Source: Cristatella mucedo
Taxonomy: Eukaryota > Bryozoa > Phylactolaemata > Cristatellidae
Direction: 5' to 3'
NCBI GenBank assembly: GCA_009760855.2
Contig: WPIO01000003.1
Span: forward strand, 8,802,001 to 8,866,000
Length of the DNA: 64,000 nucleotides
Below the pieces are notes generated by a model. The model saw nothing but the letters and a program-made list of their open reading frames with translations. It was not told the DNA's origin and made no database searches. The position numbers and the translations under genes were made by a program. Every line of letters starts with the position of its first letter. The stretch's first letter is position 1. This document shows positions 24,130 to 55,354 of this stretch, piece after piece.

Positions 24130-25500
24130 TTATTGTTAAGGTGTCACTTACCAAACATCAACACTCGGTGTCTGGTGAAGCTTTTTGGCTTGTACTGAAC
24201 GGGTCAACCTCCGGCGGTGGCTATACAGCCCGCCGTTTGGCTTACCACTGCTAGAAATCAGCAGTGGACCCACCCCTGGCGCACCCAGCTCCGTTAGACA
24301 GGGTATATATCTAGGGGGCCGTCCTGCGACGGCGACCTACGCTCTCCGGAGCTATTGCTTGGCGCTCTGTTCCCCATTAAAACTGACTACTTTTAAATGT
24401 GTATTTCTTAGCGGTAGTTCGCCCTAAGAATACAGCAGTTAGCTTAATTAACAGCCTCCTTTACATAGCAGCAAAGGAGCCTTAGTGGCAATCACCGCCA
24501 AATGTAGGGAGCGGGGCTATAAAGGAGCGCCCAACGCTGCAAGACTAGAATCCACGAAATGGGTATTGAAGTATTGAAGAGCGAGCATCGTACACCTGGA
24601 CTAAGACCCAGGGGCTAATGACCTGGGTACCTGCACTCTATAGGTACGTTAGATTAGTCTCAGGGAGTTGGGAGAATTTTGAGTCCACACCGCCAACTAG
24701 TTTATTTATTCCTAATTCGCTAAGTATTCCTCTTAAGATAAGCTAGTCCTCCTAGCTCCACAGGCATGCTTTTGCAGGGCTCGTGGAGGGTCTGCACCAG
24801 TAAAATTTGGCAACTGGACGAGCTTTACCTGCACTAATTTGATCAACAGCAACGAAACAAAAATATGCGAATTCGCATAATTTAATCATGAGCCGGAGTC
24901 GTCCAAGAAGCAGATGGGTGTGTAGTGACCGCTGGATGAGTCTACCTTTCAACTAATCTCCAAAAGATTGCTTATACTTCTAATGAGCAATTTTACCAGG
25001 TTCGAGCTACGAAGATCTTATGACCCGGTACAATAGGCTCGAGTAACCCCCCCTCCCCGGCCGGAGTACAACAGGAAGTAAAATGGCCTAGGCCGCTTTA
25101 CAATCCGAGGTATATTTTGGCCAAGACCACTCTATACTCCTCTAGGCAAAATTACACCCCGTCATATCAATAGCTTTGAGTGACACACGCACGGATCTTT
25201 ACGCGATGACTCGCAAATCTACGCCGGCACCGACCCTGGCATCACATTTTCTGCACTCCCCCATTCTTAAGACAGTCATTACTCCGATCTCTCACCTGCC
25301 TTGTCTTTTATAAAAACTGTTTCTGCTGTCGGAATGTTGGCTACCGTATTCGCACTAGAAACCCTCGGGCTCTGTACGCTGTAGAAAACTCTCCAGCGTA
25401 CCAATGCTCCAAGTCACTGTGACTCTTCGACGTTACGGACGGCGAAACTTGTACATACTGCGTGATTCTGAACGGACTTCAATTTAATACGGAATCTTAA
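24130..25500. other. Intergenic, no confident gene
   Basis: Contains TATA-like GGTATATATCT at 24303, ATTAAA at 24376, a perfect 8-bp-stem hairpin CCACTGCT/AGCAGTGG at 24245-24267 and a second TATA-like CTATAAAGG near 24518. These could belong to an old LTR or promoter, but no LTR ends, primer-binding site or coding region could be shown. Confidence 0.3.
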
Positions 25501-25506
25501 AAAATC

Positions 25507-26748
25507 CTAATAATAATAATAATGTACTTGATAAAGCGCCCTCAGAGAACTTAATCTCTTTCTAGGCGCTTTACATTTGCTGCAAAGGGAAATGCAATTG
25601 AATGGTAAGTAAAATCATGCTTGAAAAACAAACAAAATGAATAATATGGCTAGGGTGACATGCACAGGGTCAGCCATGCAAATGTGGTTAGTGGCAGCAT
25701 GCACAGTGTCAGCACGCATAAACACGTGATGGACGAATCACAGGGACCCACTAAATGCTGTCCTAAATAGGTGTGTTTTTAAGTTGCTTTTAAATGTGGT
25801 CAGGTCAGGGGATGTTCTGACGCAGGTCGGGAGGGAGTTCCAGGCTTTGGGAGCATACGAACTAAATGTACGGTCTCCAAAGGATTTGAGGTTTGTACGA
25901 GGTATTTGTAGACTGTTGGATTCCGAAAAGCGGGTGGTACGATGCTTGGCCTGATGGGGGAGTATGTCGGAGAGATAGGCTGGAGCCATAGAATGAAGGG
26001 ACCTAAAAGTGAGCGACAAAACCTTGAAGTCAATCCATTGCTTGACTGGTAGCCAGTGCAGGTCGGCGAGAAGTGGCAACTGCGACGCTCACGACAGACA
26101 AGCCTAGCTGCAGAGTTTTGCACCAGCTGCAATCGCCTGATCACACATGCTGGTAGGCCAGTAAGCAGTGAGTTGCAGAAGTCGAGACGGGATGTCACGA
26201 ATGCATGGACCAACTTAGACGTGGTATCCTTATCTAAACAAGCCCGAATTTGATCAATGTTAAGAAGCTGAAAATAGGCTGCTTTGACTGTGGAGCTGAT
26301 ATGGTCGTCTAACGAGAGGTCGCTTTTGAATATGACACCTAGATTTCGAGCTGATTCGACAGGAGATATGCTGGCAGAGCCAATTTTGAGAGACAGCCTT
26401 TCCAATCTCTGAATCACACTGGGTTTGCGCATAACTAGTAAGTTAGTTTTGTCATCGTTTAGTTTTAGAAAATTTGCTGCCATCCATGTGCGGATGTCAT
26501 CAATGCATGCAGCAAGTGAGTTGAGAGAATTTGAGGTGCTCGAAGGCTGGGAGGGATCAAAGCAAAGGTACAACTGAGTGTCATCTGCATAGAAGTGAAA
26601 GCCTAGATTGTTCTTGGCAATCACATGAGCAAGAGGGAGAGTATAAACCGTGAAAAGAACCGGACCTAGCACGGAGCCCTGAGGTACTCCACATTTCAGA
26701 GGTACTTCAGATGATCCTGGATTCACTTTCCGGTTGTAAGGGCGGCCG
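25507..26748 (-). mobile_element. LINE, RT domain to 3' end
   Basis: One of the best-preserved copies. - strand blocks: [52 protein letters not shown] (catalytic YADD), [12 protein letters not shown], then the C-terminal domain and 3' UTR with (AAT)n at 25507. The frame breaks near 26080, where a 10-bp stretch (TGTGATGTGG in other copies) is missing. The upstream end is cut by a hAT terminal repeat at 26749. Confidence 0.9.
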
Positions 26749-28330
26749 CAGTGGCGTAATGGGACCTTTAGGAGCCACGGGACAAAGCTAAAAATGACAC
26801 CAGCTCTCCTTGTCAATAATTGCTGCAAAATAGCTCCACTACAGCAGAAATGCAAAAAACACGCCAGCAGGCTTATCAAGTCGAGAAAGTTTCATTAACT
26901 GTAGTACGGGTACAATGTAGCTATCATAGCTTTAATTAAGATGAATTTCTCTGGCCATGAACATAGAAAACTGGTCTACTACAATTTGAAAATCAATATT
27001 GACACCTGAAAAGTGACCATAGCACTGAGACATGCTATGTTGCAAGGACATTTTGTCAGATTCGAGTTTGTCCAAGATGAGACTCTCAATTGCTGCAGCA
27101 TCTTTGGCGTAGATTTGAAAAAAGCCCAGGAAAGACTCTTATAGGACGACTGTTTTGTTCGAAAAATCAACATCGACATAGCTAATGACCTCAGACATCA
27201 GCTCGCGGTGTGCCAAATCAGGAGTTGAGTCGAACAGAATTCCACAATACCTGTTTCGCCGTATGTCACAGGGTAGCTTGTCGCTGACTGTGGATGCAAG
27301 TACACTAAGGAGCTAATGTGTGACTCATCAGCAGTGTCTATCCCACTTCATTTGAGAAGATTCTTCTCCGTTTCTTTCCATGTGGTGAAAGTCTGCCGGT
27401 GAGAAGGACCGTTTTCACGGGCAATCTGTTTTTCAAGTTCATCCACTATCTAAAACCATTTGCCAATTCAAGTGACTATCGGAAATTTTGGGTGGAGAAA
27501 GGGAAGAGCAAACAAAAGAAACACAATTCTGACTGTTTTGAGAGAAATGTAGACCAGCCAGGCCTTGCTAACCTCATGCCCATTAGCAAGTTGCCTCTTG
27601 AACTAGGCTGTGCTCATGGCTCGACCACCTGTTCCATCAAATGGACCTTCCTTGTTCTGAAACAGGCTTGATCCTCTTAGTACTTGTTTAGTATTAAGTT
27701 GCTGCAGAATGACGAGTAAAACAGATATTTGGTCGAACTTCAGGTAGCCAATATCATTCAGGGTCTTTGCAAACTTGGGAAATTGCATTAGACTTCATGT
27801 TTTCTACTCTCGTGGCAGTGCTTGCACCACTGTGGTTCAAATGGTGACTATCTCCGTATTTGCAGAGCGAAGCTTCTTTTTTCACCATGCTTTCACCGAC
27901 ACAGAGTGTTTATTTCTCCAGTGTTGTCATACTTTCTGACTTTATACTCTTTTCCCCCTCGAATCCATGCTCTTGTCATTGTCTCCTTCCTGCTGGCTGT
28001 TGTCCCACTTCAGACTGTTATTATCCTTATTTCCTCAGTGATTATCAACATGTTCTTATCGTGTTTCTGTGTCTGCACCGTGTTCTTCAGCCTCGCCATC
28101 TTCAAGAAACCTTCTAACACCTTGCTCTCTTAGACCTTTCTCTTTCTCAAGTTTTCGTTTTCTGTGCTGGGCGCTTTCACTTGCCTTTTTTTCTCCAATG
28201 TCTTCTGAAAATAGATTGGGATGACCAAAAATGCACAAAAGTACACAGTAGCCGTATTTGCAGTTTAGTTCAGGAAGGCTGGTCTGGAGTGACACTGAAC
28301 TTCACACCGCTGACTCTGTCTCCGGAGGAA
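26749..28330 (-). pseudogene. Decayed hAT-like transposon with DUF4371-type transposase
   Basis: At 26930-27265 the - strand translates to a run with one stop that contains FDSTPDLAHRELMSEVISYVD, ESFLGFFQIYAKDAAAIESL and MSQCYGHFSGVN. This matches the pattern of the DUF4371 region of hAT/ZMYM-type transposases (D-S-T-D, Y-V-D, F-L-G, C-Y-G/G-Y-D-G-A blocks). A hAT-like terminal repeat CAGTGGCGTAAT starts at 26749, directly next to the 5' end of a LINE. The right end was not found; 28330 is a guess from remaining coding-like sequence. Non-functional. Confidence 0.5.
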
Positions 28331-29600
28331 GAAGCTGAGTCTTAGGGAAGGAGCTTCACAAAAAGGCTCCAGGGAAGATTGGAACGTGCCGCCGTCGTCT
28401 ACATGTGCTGGCGCCACTCAATGCACACAGTGTCTCCAAGTCAGATGCAATTGAAAAAATAACTCACCAATCACTTTCTCAAACTTACTATTTCGGTGAC
28501 GAACAGTCCGAGTGAGCGGCAGACAATATCCTGTCAACAGCACTGCATGGACAGGATGAGCTCTGGCGTGTGCGACAGGCTGACACAGCCAGCTAAGCCT
28601 AGCTTGGTCGAAGTCTGTATGAACATGCCTAACTAGCTCAGCCAAAAATAGTCAAGTCCATTGAAACGAGAACTTTCTTGAAATCAAGATTGGTATTTTC
28701 ACATGAAATTTAAAAGAAAATATGCACAATTCATTTAGCTTTTGTTGCCCCCTGACCTTAGCGCCGGGAACGTCTGTTCCCCCCTTGTGCTACGCCTCTT
28801 CGGCCGCCTGTGTCGCCCAGCTGGTGCGGCATTTTCGCTGTTCGGCTGTCGAATCCACAAAACCGCGTCGTTTTCAAATTTGTCTTTTGCATCATCGCGA
28901 AGCTGACCACGACAACAGTTTCGAGTGCTTCGAAAAACTGTTTTAATTGACCAAATGAAAATCTCGCTTTCATGTACATACTTTTTAGATATCGGCACAG
29001 GTTCTTTGTCTGATATCAGTGGAAATAGGTTGCGAATGCTCTGTTTGGATAATTGCCACTGAAAATATCAACAATAATTAAGTTATATTTAGAAAGTCTC
29101 GTAGACAGGTGCACACTAATGAAACATGCTTTGGCGAGATTTGACCGAGCTCAACTTCTGGCAATCTCAGCATCTGGCTCAGCATCAGCAAACGTAAAGT
29201 ATTACAGTATTCAAGTAAAGAGCTGCACAATTAATCACTAATGTTGCATGAAAAATGCAGTGACGCCGTCTAAGCACACAAGGCACAGGTCCTCCTTTAG
29301 TTATTGGACATGTGTAAAATAAACCGGTAGCTGCCAGCCGAACAAGGCCAGGTAGGTACTGCAGAGCGAATACCAGCAAGGATCAAAACATGGCAAGCAC
29401 GACTATTTGCAAGGCTATTTGCAATCAGTACTAGGAAATATCATTTTCCCAGTCAGCTGGAAGACATCACCACTTGCAATGCTCACAATGAACAGTAGTA
29501 GAATCAAATCAAGAGCCCGGAAAAATAATGGTAACACCATAGTGCTGCAACACTGGGAAATGCGAATGTCAACCAGTTTGTCCAATCTGTGAATGGATGG
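28330..29600. other. Region downstream of SUOX, nothing recognised
   Basis: No exon, repeat or conserved motif that I can support. It should include the SUOX 3' UTR; no clear AATAAA was found on the - strand in the first few hundred bases. Confidence 0.35.
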
Positions 29601-29623
29601 AGATCTCAGCAATATCAGAAAGC

Positions 29624-48512
<18,889 letters not shown>

Positions 48513-48876
48513 CCTGTCGAGCGGCAGAGAGAAACGGACGGCGCAGACCGAGCCAGCTTGCGGGGGTCACAGGTGACCAACCTTTCGTGGGCGGTTCGGT
48601 CGCTCGCTGTACGCCGTAGGCGGAGCCCCGCTGCCGCTCAGGGAGAGGTCGAGACAGCGACGCGCTAGCTAGGTCGAGCAAAGCAACTACCGGTCTGGCA
48701 AGCAAAGGTGGTGCGGAGGAGGTGGGGGATGATTTGAATATTTGGGTCAAGGGATGGGGTAGGACGAGTAGTAATCACCAATCAGCGTGCCGGAGCTAGG
48801 GGGTTGCCTTGGGCATCGACGCGCGGCGGGTGCCCCGGTGCCTGTCCTGCAGCTCAGAGACTGCGGGCCGGTGCAT

Positions 48877-49036
48877 AATAATAATAACACATTTAATATA
48901 GCTCCGTCATAGAACTCAATCTCTTTCTAAAAACTTTACATTTGCTGCAAAGGAAGCGTGATCGAATGGTTAGTGGTAGCATGCTCAATGACAACAAGCA
49001 TAACACGGTTTGCGGGTGACGTGTACAAAGGATGAC
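48877..49036 (-). mobile_element. LINE 3' end upstream of SUOX
   Basis: (AAT)n, decayed hairpin, GCTGCAAAGGAAGCGTGATC, ATGGTTAGTGGTAGCATGCT. 5'-truncated at about 49036. Confidence 0.8.
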
Positions 49037-49589
49037 ATATACCCGGCAGACTTACTTGGCGGATGCTGCCACTTCTCTGCGTTCTGGCGCCAATAGTTGA
49101 AGTGCTTATGACGGGTCATTCGTTTCTTCTGGAAACGGCTGCAGACGAAAGGATAACAACTTGTGTTCGCAGGTAGTAAGCGTTACCCCCTAATCGTTTA
49201 TCCCTCAAAAGTATAGAAAGCGTCCATTATTTCCCTAGAAAATTTGCTTTTGCGACTAGCATAAATTTGAAATTTACCTCTCTCAACTGAGAAAACGGAC
49301 AACTTCGCGTCCCGGTTTGAATTTAGCCAAAAATAAAATAAAAAATAACGCGCTATTGCACTGAACTAATACAATAACGATCACAACATATGTAGAAGTG
49401 ATTAGTTTTTCGAGATTACACATTACATTTTAAATCATTTTCCCAAATAAGCCACCAAATCTAATATCCCGTCATGTTCTCTCTCGCTTTACTGTCCCTT
49501 GTAGCTGCCGTTTGAAGTCCGGTAAATCCTGGCGGAAGCGCTTGTCTCGCTCCTCCGAGCACGCCCCCCCCCCCGCGCTCTCCTTAAAT

Positions 49590-50640
49590 TTATCCCTTTA
49601 AGCGTAATGGATTTGAGCTTTAAAGGATATCTTAGCGGTTACCTATTATGCCTCAGTTCTTAAGCATCGTCTTACCGAGCTCGGCATACTTACCATAGTC
49701 TACCTTGAGATTGTCGAGAAAGCCCCGAACTGCTGGAATCGGAAGCTGTTTTCTCCTTAATAGTGAGCCCCTTGGGGATTTATCTGTAGTCACAAAAAGA
49801 TGCCGGCGTTGACCTTTGATTCAGACTATTTAGGGGAGAAGTTTTGAAGGTACTCGAAGACTGCCGACTCCTTATCTAGAGCTGTGACGAATGGTTTCGC
49901 CAGGCCCAATTTGATGTACAGCTGAGTCATAAGCACCATGCCAGGTTCTACCACTGGCTAGTACTTGAAATTGTTGCTTCCTTCAGAGAACTCGATCCAC
50001 TGTAGCTTATATTGCCTGTATGAGAGGGCGGCAGTGTGCACGGTGGTCCTTGCCGTCCCGAAGGCAAAGGCAGTAGGCAAACCTAGTACGAACGTCATCG
50101 GAGATCTATCAAGCCTCCTCGGCAGTTATACTAAGTTTACCCGCTATCGTTTAATGACACCGTTTTGAAATCTACGATGACCTCATAGCCGAACTCTTAG
50201 CTTACGGCGTTCAGCAAGATCATGACGGCGTCGTCATCCTCTTTGTAGTGGACCAGGAAAGAGATAGATACTCGTTTCCGTTATTATGAAGCAGCACGGC
50301 TTTGATGATCCTCGACGAACTAGCTGTCAATGAAGAGGCACCGCTCGTTCTGCTTATAGGCGACCCCTATTGCCTCAAACAGACAGATCACATAATAGCA
50401 GAAGCAGGGCCCACCTTGATGGGCGACGAAGCTTTGTGACCCTTCCTCCGACCGGCGACTGGCACTCTCTCATCCAAGTTCCCTAGTAGCTTCGGTCAAC
50501 GTGTTGAAAGCTTGTCAACAGATTTAGTGAGACTAAGACCCGTGATAAAGTCGCTGAGGTCATTTTGGTTTGGGCTAGTATAGACTTGTCTTTTTACGTC
50601 CACCTCGGGACACTTTTATTTGAATCTTTAACGTCTTCTT
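49590..50640 (-). pseudogene. Decayed copy of a repeated invertebrate protein family
   Basis: On the - strand, broken by stops and frameshifts, I can follow these blocks in order: CLFEAIGVAYK and ERCLFIDS, then KAVLLHNNGN and the charged stretch YKEDDDAVMILLNAV, then EFGYEVIVDFKTV, then LYIKLGLAKPFVTALDKES and AVFEYLQNFSP. From memory these resemble an uncharacterised protein present in many copies in arthropod and cnidarian genomes (typical motifs: EWRLFIDSS, KAVLLHNGN, HIKLGLMKQFV.ALDK). It is probably carried by, or behaves like, a mobile element. The function is unknown to me. Confidence 0.5.
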
Positions 50641-50679
50641 CAGCACTCCCCCCCCCCCGGTCGCAGCCAAGGCGCTTGC

Positions 50680-50795
50680 TTTAACGTCTCAGCTCGAGGT
50701 TTCGAGGCATGCCAGCAGGCAATTCTGTATTGCTCCATTACAAGTGGTAGTGATAGCCGATAGGGCTCGCCTGCTGCTACATAAATGAGGCCGCT
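50680..50795 (+). mobile_element. SINE family A, copy 6
   Basis: AGCTCGAGGTTTCGAGGCAT, CAGGCAATTCTGTATTGC, AAGTGGTAGTGATAGCCGAT, GGGCTCGCCTGCTGC follow the family A order. Confidence 0.6.
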
Positions 50796-51044
50796 GAATC
50801 TTCCTTGCTAGTCTGTTTTGAAAACGCCTGGTCACTCATCGGTGAAGCAGGTACTGGAAGTTCCGTGCAGTATGGCACCTTCGCTAAGAATTAAGGAAGG
50901 TCCAGATATATTATAGCAGGTGAGTTTTTGTCAGTCCAACGCTAGGAACAGTCAACTGTGCACAAATAGCAGTTGCTTGACTGGTCGGTGGATTCAAGCC
51001 AAATTCTTTTGATAGCAAAACTTCAAGTCTCTTTTCCCCATTCT

Positions 51045-51515
51045 GTAGTTAACAGGTGCCTTTTTAGTTTCGTTTTAACTCAAGTCAGATGTGACGTCGG
51101 TGAATACCAGGCTTTGGGACCATACGGACTACAGGCACGGTCTCTCAAGGAATTTGAGGTTGCTTTAAAGGCACAGCCTAACGATTTGAGTCAGAAGAGC
51201 ACGGGTACGATGCCTAGCCTGATTGGGAAGTAGTTAGGATGGGTTGATCGGAGCAAAAGAATGAATGGGAAACTGAGCAACAAAACTTTAAAGTCGATAT
51301 GCTGCTTGACGGGAAGCCAGTGCAGGTCGGTAAGCAATGGTGTTAGGTAGAATTTCAACGTTCTCGACTGATAAGCCTACCTGCCCAGTTTTGCACGAGC
51401 TGTATGGGCCTTAGTGCAACGGCCTGAGAACGGCGAGCAGAAGTTACACAAGTCAAGACGGTAGCATCACTGAAAGCTTCTACCCGGGCTAATAATGGTA
51501 ACTAGAGGGATCCCT
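51045..51515 (-). mobile_element. Old LINE C-terminal fragment
   Basis: Antisense blocks CCAGGCTTTGGGACCATACG, GGTACGATGCCTAGCCTGAT and GCTTGACGGGAAGCCAGTGC match the C-terminal domain of the main LINE with many changes. No 3' tail. Confidence 0.75.
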
Positions 51516-52192
51516 TCACAAGGGATACCTTATTAATCAACAGTCGGCTACGGATAAGGAGCTGCATCACAGCTGCAGGACGCAATAGAATAAAGAAGAA
51601 CTTGATCGTGTGAGCTGCTTAGACGTAGCATATTGACAATTACCGACCTGCCTTTCACCCACCATGCACGATAAAGCATCTATTAAGGCAGGTCTTCAGG
51701 AAGGAATCAATGGGGCTTTTTGCAAGCTTCAGCAAGAAATAGGCTATATACCGCAGATCAGCAAAGCCTCGATGCTACTTACAGCAATAATAGAAGAACC
51801 TAAATATATTACAAACAATTCAGTGTCAAACAGTTCAACATAACAGAAAATGCAAATACGAAGTGCACTAGTTATCTCGATCCCATGACAGGCTTTCTAA
51901 TTCTCACAGTGTTAACAACTGCCAGTGCACAGCAGAATTGTCCAGGGCTAGATGTCGTGGCCCACAAATAAAAATAAAAATAAAAAGCAGACGAGATCAA
52001 CGAGTGATCACCATGCCTACCTAAGGGAAAGCTTGGCAGCTGAGGTGCTCCAGAGCATTGCAAATTGGATACTGGTTCGGCTGGTTGCACAGTTGCAGAT
52101 TGACTGCTCGTGGTTGTGGTGCCAAGAAACACATTAGTGGCACTATGTTCAATAAATACTGCTGTTAGAGATGAGTGGTTATAAGCTTGAGT

Positions 52193-53337
52193 TCACGGGT
52201 CTTCAAGCTCTACAGGAACCACATTTTGCTCTTGGAGTGCCACGGCAGAGTCGTTCCTTTGACTACTAGATGGACCCTCTCGTCGCGACCGAGGGCTGTC
52301 GCCACGTCCCAGATCTGCTGCATGCCCACCATTATCGTCAAAACGCCTTCTACCGGCAGCAAGCGAAGGTGAAGCTGTTGGTCCCATGAGCGGCCTTGAT
52401 AGCGGCTTCAACGACCATTCCGGATCGGGTGTATAGTTAAGAAGACTGAGACTAATGTGGAGTGGAAAAGTAATGTTTCGATCAAGACACAGGGCGACGA
52501 ATTCCTACAGATAAAAATGGTTTATGCTTAAGTCATGACATTCCAAGCAGCAGAAGCAGTTACGTCTGATAAAGCAGCAACCCAAGTAGCTTACAAAACA
52601 AAACACAAGACACCACACCACACCATCAGGTACACTAATTCAGACCTTACAATCCACAAAAACACGGCCACAGAATAGCACTTAATTGGGATGAGATATC
52701 CAGCATCACTTATTTAAACTTAGGTCAACCATAACTTTTTCCTTTACTGTTGCAGCATCCGAATCGTAGGCACCTCAGATGGAGGCAAGCAGTTGGGTTG
52801 TTAATGGTATTGATAAAAATTGTGAAATCGATACATTAGAAGTAGTTATTTTTAAATGTATCTGACTCTGGGAAGGATGTTTTATGCCCATTACGATGAT
52901 CTTCTGATTGGCTCAGGTAAGCCACCTTATGCCACGGACAAGCATTACGGGTTGACAAGAAGAGCCCGTAGCTGGCACAAAAAATAAAGGGCTCCCCAGC
53001 TGTGGATAGCACCGAACGAAGCTGGTAAAGAGTAGGGTAAGACAGGGCAGCATCAACGAAGAAGTGACAGTGGACTGCTGACAGTATAATGCTGAGGTTG
53101 CCATCACCACATCTTACTGTATGCATTTTCTTGCCAAGAATAAGGTACACTGGCAAGATGGCCCTGGTTCGGTCAGTGCTTTCTGCCGGAGTTTGGATAA
53201 TATTATTAAATGGTTTTTCGAATCATGTAACCTGCCCAACGATGCTATGCTCATCTCTGATAAGTGAGTCGTGGCGACGGCCCACTGAAGGCTTCAATGC
53301 CATCGTTTTTTGAACTACTATGTAGCCAATGTACTCA
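52193..53337 (-). CDS. Unidentified gene, three terminal exons
   Basis: Three exons join in phase: 53232-53337, 52926-53021 and 52193-52504 (stop TGA). Splice sites are good: ttttacag and CAG|gttaca, then ctctttaccag and AAG|gtggct, then atctgtag. The joined protein runs EYIGYIVVQKTMALKPSVGR, then LRSVLSTAGEPFIFCASYGL, then EFVALCLDRNITFPLHISLS, and ends in a disordered Ser/Arg/Pro/Gly-rich tail finishing ELEDP. The first exon starts with one base of a split codon, so more exons lie upstream, possibly beyond the LINE cluster at 54.9-58.8 kb. I do not recognise the family. Real coding is inferred from splice-site quality, phase agreement and the protein-like composition of each exon. Confidence 0.5.
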
Positions 53338-53379
53338 CTGTAAAAGGCTTGAGTAAATGACTGGTACATATGAGAGATT

Positions 53380-54950
53380 CGATAATCGTACTAAAATTAA
53401 ATCGTTGCAATCGGATACCGGACACAACAAAATCAATCACCATTAAGCACTTTGGCATGAGCAGCTTCGAGTGTGATTTTATCCATGATCACCGGAAGAG
53501 CTGGAAGGGCATAAGAACACCGATAGTTTATGCTAACGAAAGCAAACTCACTGACATAGCTCCTTGTGTCAGAGGTTAGGTCAGCGGCACTTGTACAGCA
53601 ACAATACTAGATATGGTGGAACGATGCTCCAAATAACAAAAGTTTAATCGAGCTTGCAAGAAGGACTGGGCAATTTTTCACATTCACATGGCTATAAAGC
53701 ATTTAAATGGGGCAATACGATAACGCTTGAGTTTTGAGAGGGCAATGAAACAGAGAGAGGAGGAGAAGAGAGTGAGTGAGTGAGTGAGAGTGAGAGAGTG
53801 AGAGAGGGGGAGCACAATGAGTGACCATGATTACTATAACTGGACTTGAACACAAGAAAAAATTCTTCAATGTGCAAGAGGTATTGGGAGAGAACTGAGT
53901 TAAGACAAGAGACCAAAGGGTTGCTGCTAGAAAAAACCGGATCAACAGCTGGCTATCGTGGATCGATGGTAGCTGGACATTTAGTTTTATGCTCTGGTGC
54001 TCCACAAGGGTGGTCACTATTAGGTATCGGCTACTGGTATCCCCAACTTTCTCACTCCTTTAGCACATGAAAAAGGACGAGAATGGAGAGGTTGTAACCG
54101 ATTTAAATGATGCCAAACAAGCAGCCATATTTTTCTAGTGCTATCACGGTCCTAAGGGATATCGTACCTTACATCGTTCGTCGTAGCGTTTAGGGGAGAG
54201 AAAGGAAGCATGTGGTTTGCTACCACGAATTCCGATATTACCAGCAAACACCAAAGCCAATATTGTTAGAATTCTAGTGACATCTCTATCAAGCAGGCAT
54301 TTCAGCCACTATTAAATGTATGATGTGCAAGCAGCATCGTGGTAAAAGAGAGTTAGGGTAGAGAAATGCAAACAGACCGTGCAGTTGAGTCACGTGATCA
54401 CCACGGTAAAGGTTACTCATCATATTACTAATCAGTTACTAATCATCAGCTCAAGTTACAAGCTGGCTGTCCAAGCAGTAAATTCGCCCAGATATTCTGT
54501 ATGCACATGAATATATAATAGAATTCGATTGAGTACTTGTCATTTACAATGGTACAAAATGCAAATGCAGTCAGAATTGACAGCCAGATGTATAGAATGT
54601 AAGATCTGAATAGCATCAGAGTCCTGGATAAAGAAAGAAAATAACTTGTTGCCGGACCTAGGTGTTAAATTTGAGCAGTCTCACACCGAAGACCAGCATT
54701 GCAACAATTGGCAGCTTGGGACGATTGACGATTTTTTTTTAACTGCCAAGGCATGCCCTTCACCTAAATATATGTCATGAAAGTGTGCCTTTTCCCCTTT
54801 AATCTTTTTTTTGTTGGCCAACGAAGTTCTAAGGCGAGGCAACCACCATCATTAGGTGGCCGGTAAGAGTCCATTTCTTGATATGAAGGCTACATACTTA
54901 CTAGAGTACTTTAAGGGATAATCTGAGAATTTCCTGCAATTTTACTAAAA
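53380..54950. other. Between unknown gene and LINE cluster
   Basis: Apart from the weak RT fragment at 53930-54065 and a GAGT-rich low-complexity stretch at 53750-53815, I see nothing supportable. A possible exon at 53447-53508 was weighed and set aside on phase grounds. Confidence 0.35.
53930..54065 (+). mobile_element. Possible reverse-transcriptase fragment of another LINE
   Basis: The + strand reads CSGAPQGWSLLG, resembling the RT motif [11 protein letters not shown]. Only about 130 bp can be followed. It could be chance. Confidence 0.3.
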
Positions 54951-54954
54951 CCAG

Positions 54955-55350
54955 GGTGTCCACTATCAAGGAGTCTCTGTGTAAGCACGATTCATACTTG
55001 ATGTGGATGGCAGCAAATTTTCTTAAATTGAATGATAATAAAACTAACTTACTAGTTATGGGCAAACCAAGTGTTATTCAAAAATTGAAAAGGTTAACGT
55101 TCACAATCGGCTCTGCCAGCATATCTCATGTTGAATCTGCACGAAATCTAGGTGTCATATTCCAAAGTGACCTTTTATTAGACGACCACATCAGCTCCAC
55201 AGTCAAGTCTGCCTACTTTCAGCTACATAACATTGCTAAAATTCGGGCTTGTTTAGACAGGGATACCAAATCTAAATTGGTTCATAAATTTGTAACATCC
55301 TGCCTTGACTTCTGTAACTCACTGCTTGCTGGCCTACCGGCATGTGTGTC
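54955..55350 (+). mobile_element. LINE fragment (post-RT) joined to a LINE 5' region
   Basis: The + strand carries [40 protein letters not shown] and [18 protein letters not shown], equivalent to 57465-57823. It ends abruptly beside the endonuclease start of the next element. Confidence 0.85.
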
Positions 55351-55354
55351 ACTG

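Noticed and set aside
24130-24470. Possible solo LTR with TATA and polyA-like signals
   Set aside because: No TG...CA ends, duplication or second copy could be shown, so left as unexplained intergenic sequence.
27822-28133. Hydrophobic + strand open frame of 103 codons
   Set aside because: Lies antisense in the decayed hAT region; T/C-rich sequence gives hydrophobic residues by composition.
53447-53508. Exon-like block reading LPVIMDKITLEAAHAKVLN on the - strand
   Set aside because: Good acceptor, but its end phase does not match the next exon at 53337; could still be real with an exon between.
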